A stretch of 6,111 nt of DNA from JAUREX01 sp044356825 (GTDB taxonomy: Bacteria; Pseudomonadota; Alphaproteobacteria; Rhodobacterales; Rhodobacteraceae): the NCBI GenBank assembly GCA_044356825.1, contig JBIKVM010000176.1, positions 1 through 6,111 of the forward strand, read 5' to 3'. Positions 5,551 to 6,111 of this stretch are shown here, in pieces; the first letter of the stretch is position 1, and every line of letters starts with the position of its first letter. Below the pieces are notes generated by a model. The model made no database searches, had not been told where the DNA came from, and was given only the letters and a program-made list of their open reading frames with translations. Both the position numbers and the translations under genes were made by a program.

Positions 5551-6111
5551 CAGCGGCGCTCCTTCAGCTCGGCATAGAGATAGGGCACCATGATCGCGGC
5601 GATGGTCATGAGCATGATGACGGCCGACGAGGCGCCGATCCCCATCTGGTTGCGGGTGAAGGTGTAGGAATACATGAAGGTCGCGGGCAGTTCGGTCGCC
5701 CGCCCCGGCCCCCCGCCCGTCAGCGCGATCACGAGGTCGTAGGACTTGATCGCGAGGTGAAAGAGGATGACGAAGGCCGACAGGAACGCCGGCCGCAGGA
5801 TCGGGATCACGATCCGGCGATAGAGCGCGAAGCCCGACGCCCCGTCGATCTGCGCGGCCTTGAGGATCTCGTTGTCGATGCCCCGAAGCCCCGCGAGGAA
5901 CATCGCCATGACAAAGCCCGAGGTCTGCCAGACGGCGGCGATGACGATCGTGTAGATCGCCATGTCGCTGTCCTTGATCCAGGTAAAGCTGAAGCTCTCC
6001 CACCCCCAGAGGTGCATGGTGCGCTCGAGCCCGATGCCGGGGTCGAGGAACCACTTCCACGCCGTCCCCGTCACGATGAACGACAGCGCCATCGGATAGA
6101 GGTAGATCGGG
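5550..6111 (-). CDS. Sugar ABC transporter permease, MalF type (CUT1, GtsB-like), partial; N-terminus outside the window
   Basis: The visible 186 residues are the C-terminal part of the second channel-forming permease. The frame is open to the window edge. The first ATG at 6090-6092 lies inside the conserved LYPMALSFIVTGTAWKW segment and so is internal, not the start; roughly 100-130 residues are missing, judged from family length. Counting from the Pro encoded at 6108-6110, hydrophobic segments run at about 1-24, 47-75, 105-130 and 155-178. The EAA loop is at about 80-106 (EILKAAQIDGASGFALYRRIVIP, with the conserved Gly). Pseudomonas GtsB, recalled from memory, has nearly the same MALS-VTGTAWKW and FVMAxFLAGLRG stretches. 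Its TGA (5550-5552) overlaps the next permease start by one base, so the two are translationally coupled and expected to form a heterodimer. The periplasmic binding protein gene normally precedes this gene, outside the window. Confidence 0.94.
   Translation of the reverse strand, partial: PIYLYPMALSFIVTGTAWKWFLDPGIGLERTMHLWGWESFSFTWIKDSDMAIYTIVIAAVWQTSGFVMAMFLAGLRGIDNEILKAAQIDGASGFALYRRIVIPILRPAFLSAFVILFHLAIKSYDLVIALTGGGPGRATELPATFMYSYTFTRNQMGIGASSAVIMLMTIAAIMVPYLYAELKERR
5559..5564 (-). promoter_or_regulatory. Shine-Dalgarno site fixing the MalG-type permease start
   Basis: On the minus strand AAGGAG sits eight bases before the ATG at 5548-5550, inside the last codons of the preceding permease gene. 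It is the strongest Shine-Dalgarno match in the operon and settles the start against longer in-frame alternatives reaching back to about base 6060. Confidence 0.8.

Noticed and set aside
5551..6060. An N-terminal extension of the MalG-type permease to about base 6060
   Set aside because: The extension is out of frame with the preceding permease and low in hydrophobic segments. The ATG at 5550 has a perfect Shine-Dalgarno and gives the family's normal length.
1..6111. tRNA, rRNA, CRISPR, insertion sequence, phage or toxin-antitoxin content
   Set aside because: Nearly every base belongs to five operon genes or pepN. I saw no cloverleaf, spaced direct repeats, transposase or terminal inverted repeats.

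Overview
The window is very GC-rich (not counted base by base, but clearly well above 60%), with strong G/C preference at third codon positions. The proteins read like those of an alphaproteobacterium, most likely of the Rhodobacter/Paracoccus group (Rhodobacteraceae). This assignment rests on composition and remembered protein similarity, not on a database search.

Layout. On the plus strand, bases 1-1137 hold the C-terminal 378 residues of aminopeptidase N (pepN); the catalytic half lies to the left of the window. Everything else is on the minus strand and looks like one tightly packed operon read from right to left. In transcription order it holds: a partial MalF-type sugar ABC permease (6111 to 5550, N-terminus outside the window), a complete MalG-type permease (5550 to 4672), a complete MalK/UgpC-type ATPase (4668 to 3556), a GMC-family FAD oxidoreductase (3559 to 1934) and a short-chain dehydrogenase resembling L-fucose dehydrogenase (1890 to 1141). 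The junctions are a 1-base overlap, a 3-base gap, a 4-base overlap and a 43-base gap. The operon and pepN converge with only 3 bases between their stop codons.

How the genes may work together. The two permeases and the ATPase form the inner-membrane and energising parts of a CUT1 carbohydrate importer, closest from memory to the GtsBCD-type glucose/mannose systems. The periplasmic binding protein is expected upstream, beyond base 6111. The two cytoplasmic oxidoreductases presumably oxidise the imported sugar, polyol or a derivative: a flavin-dependent alcohol oxidation by the GMC enzyme and a nicotinamide-dependent step, possibly aldose to aldonolactone, by the SDR. The substrate cannot be fixed from this window.

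No RNA genes, mobile elements, CRISPR arrays, phage genes or long non-coding stretches are present; the longest non-coding gap is 43 bases. I see no strong evidence for an undescribed system. The points most worth a second look are the pairing of a GMC enzyme and an L-fucose-dehydrogenase-like SDR with a glucose-type transporter, and the unusual 8-G tract and small stem at the SDR ribosome-binding site.
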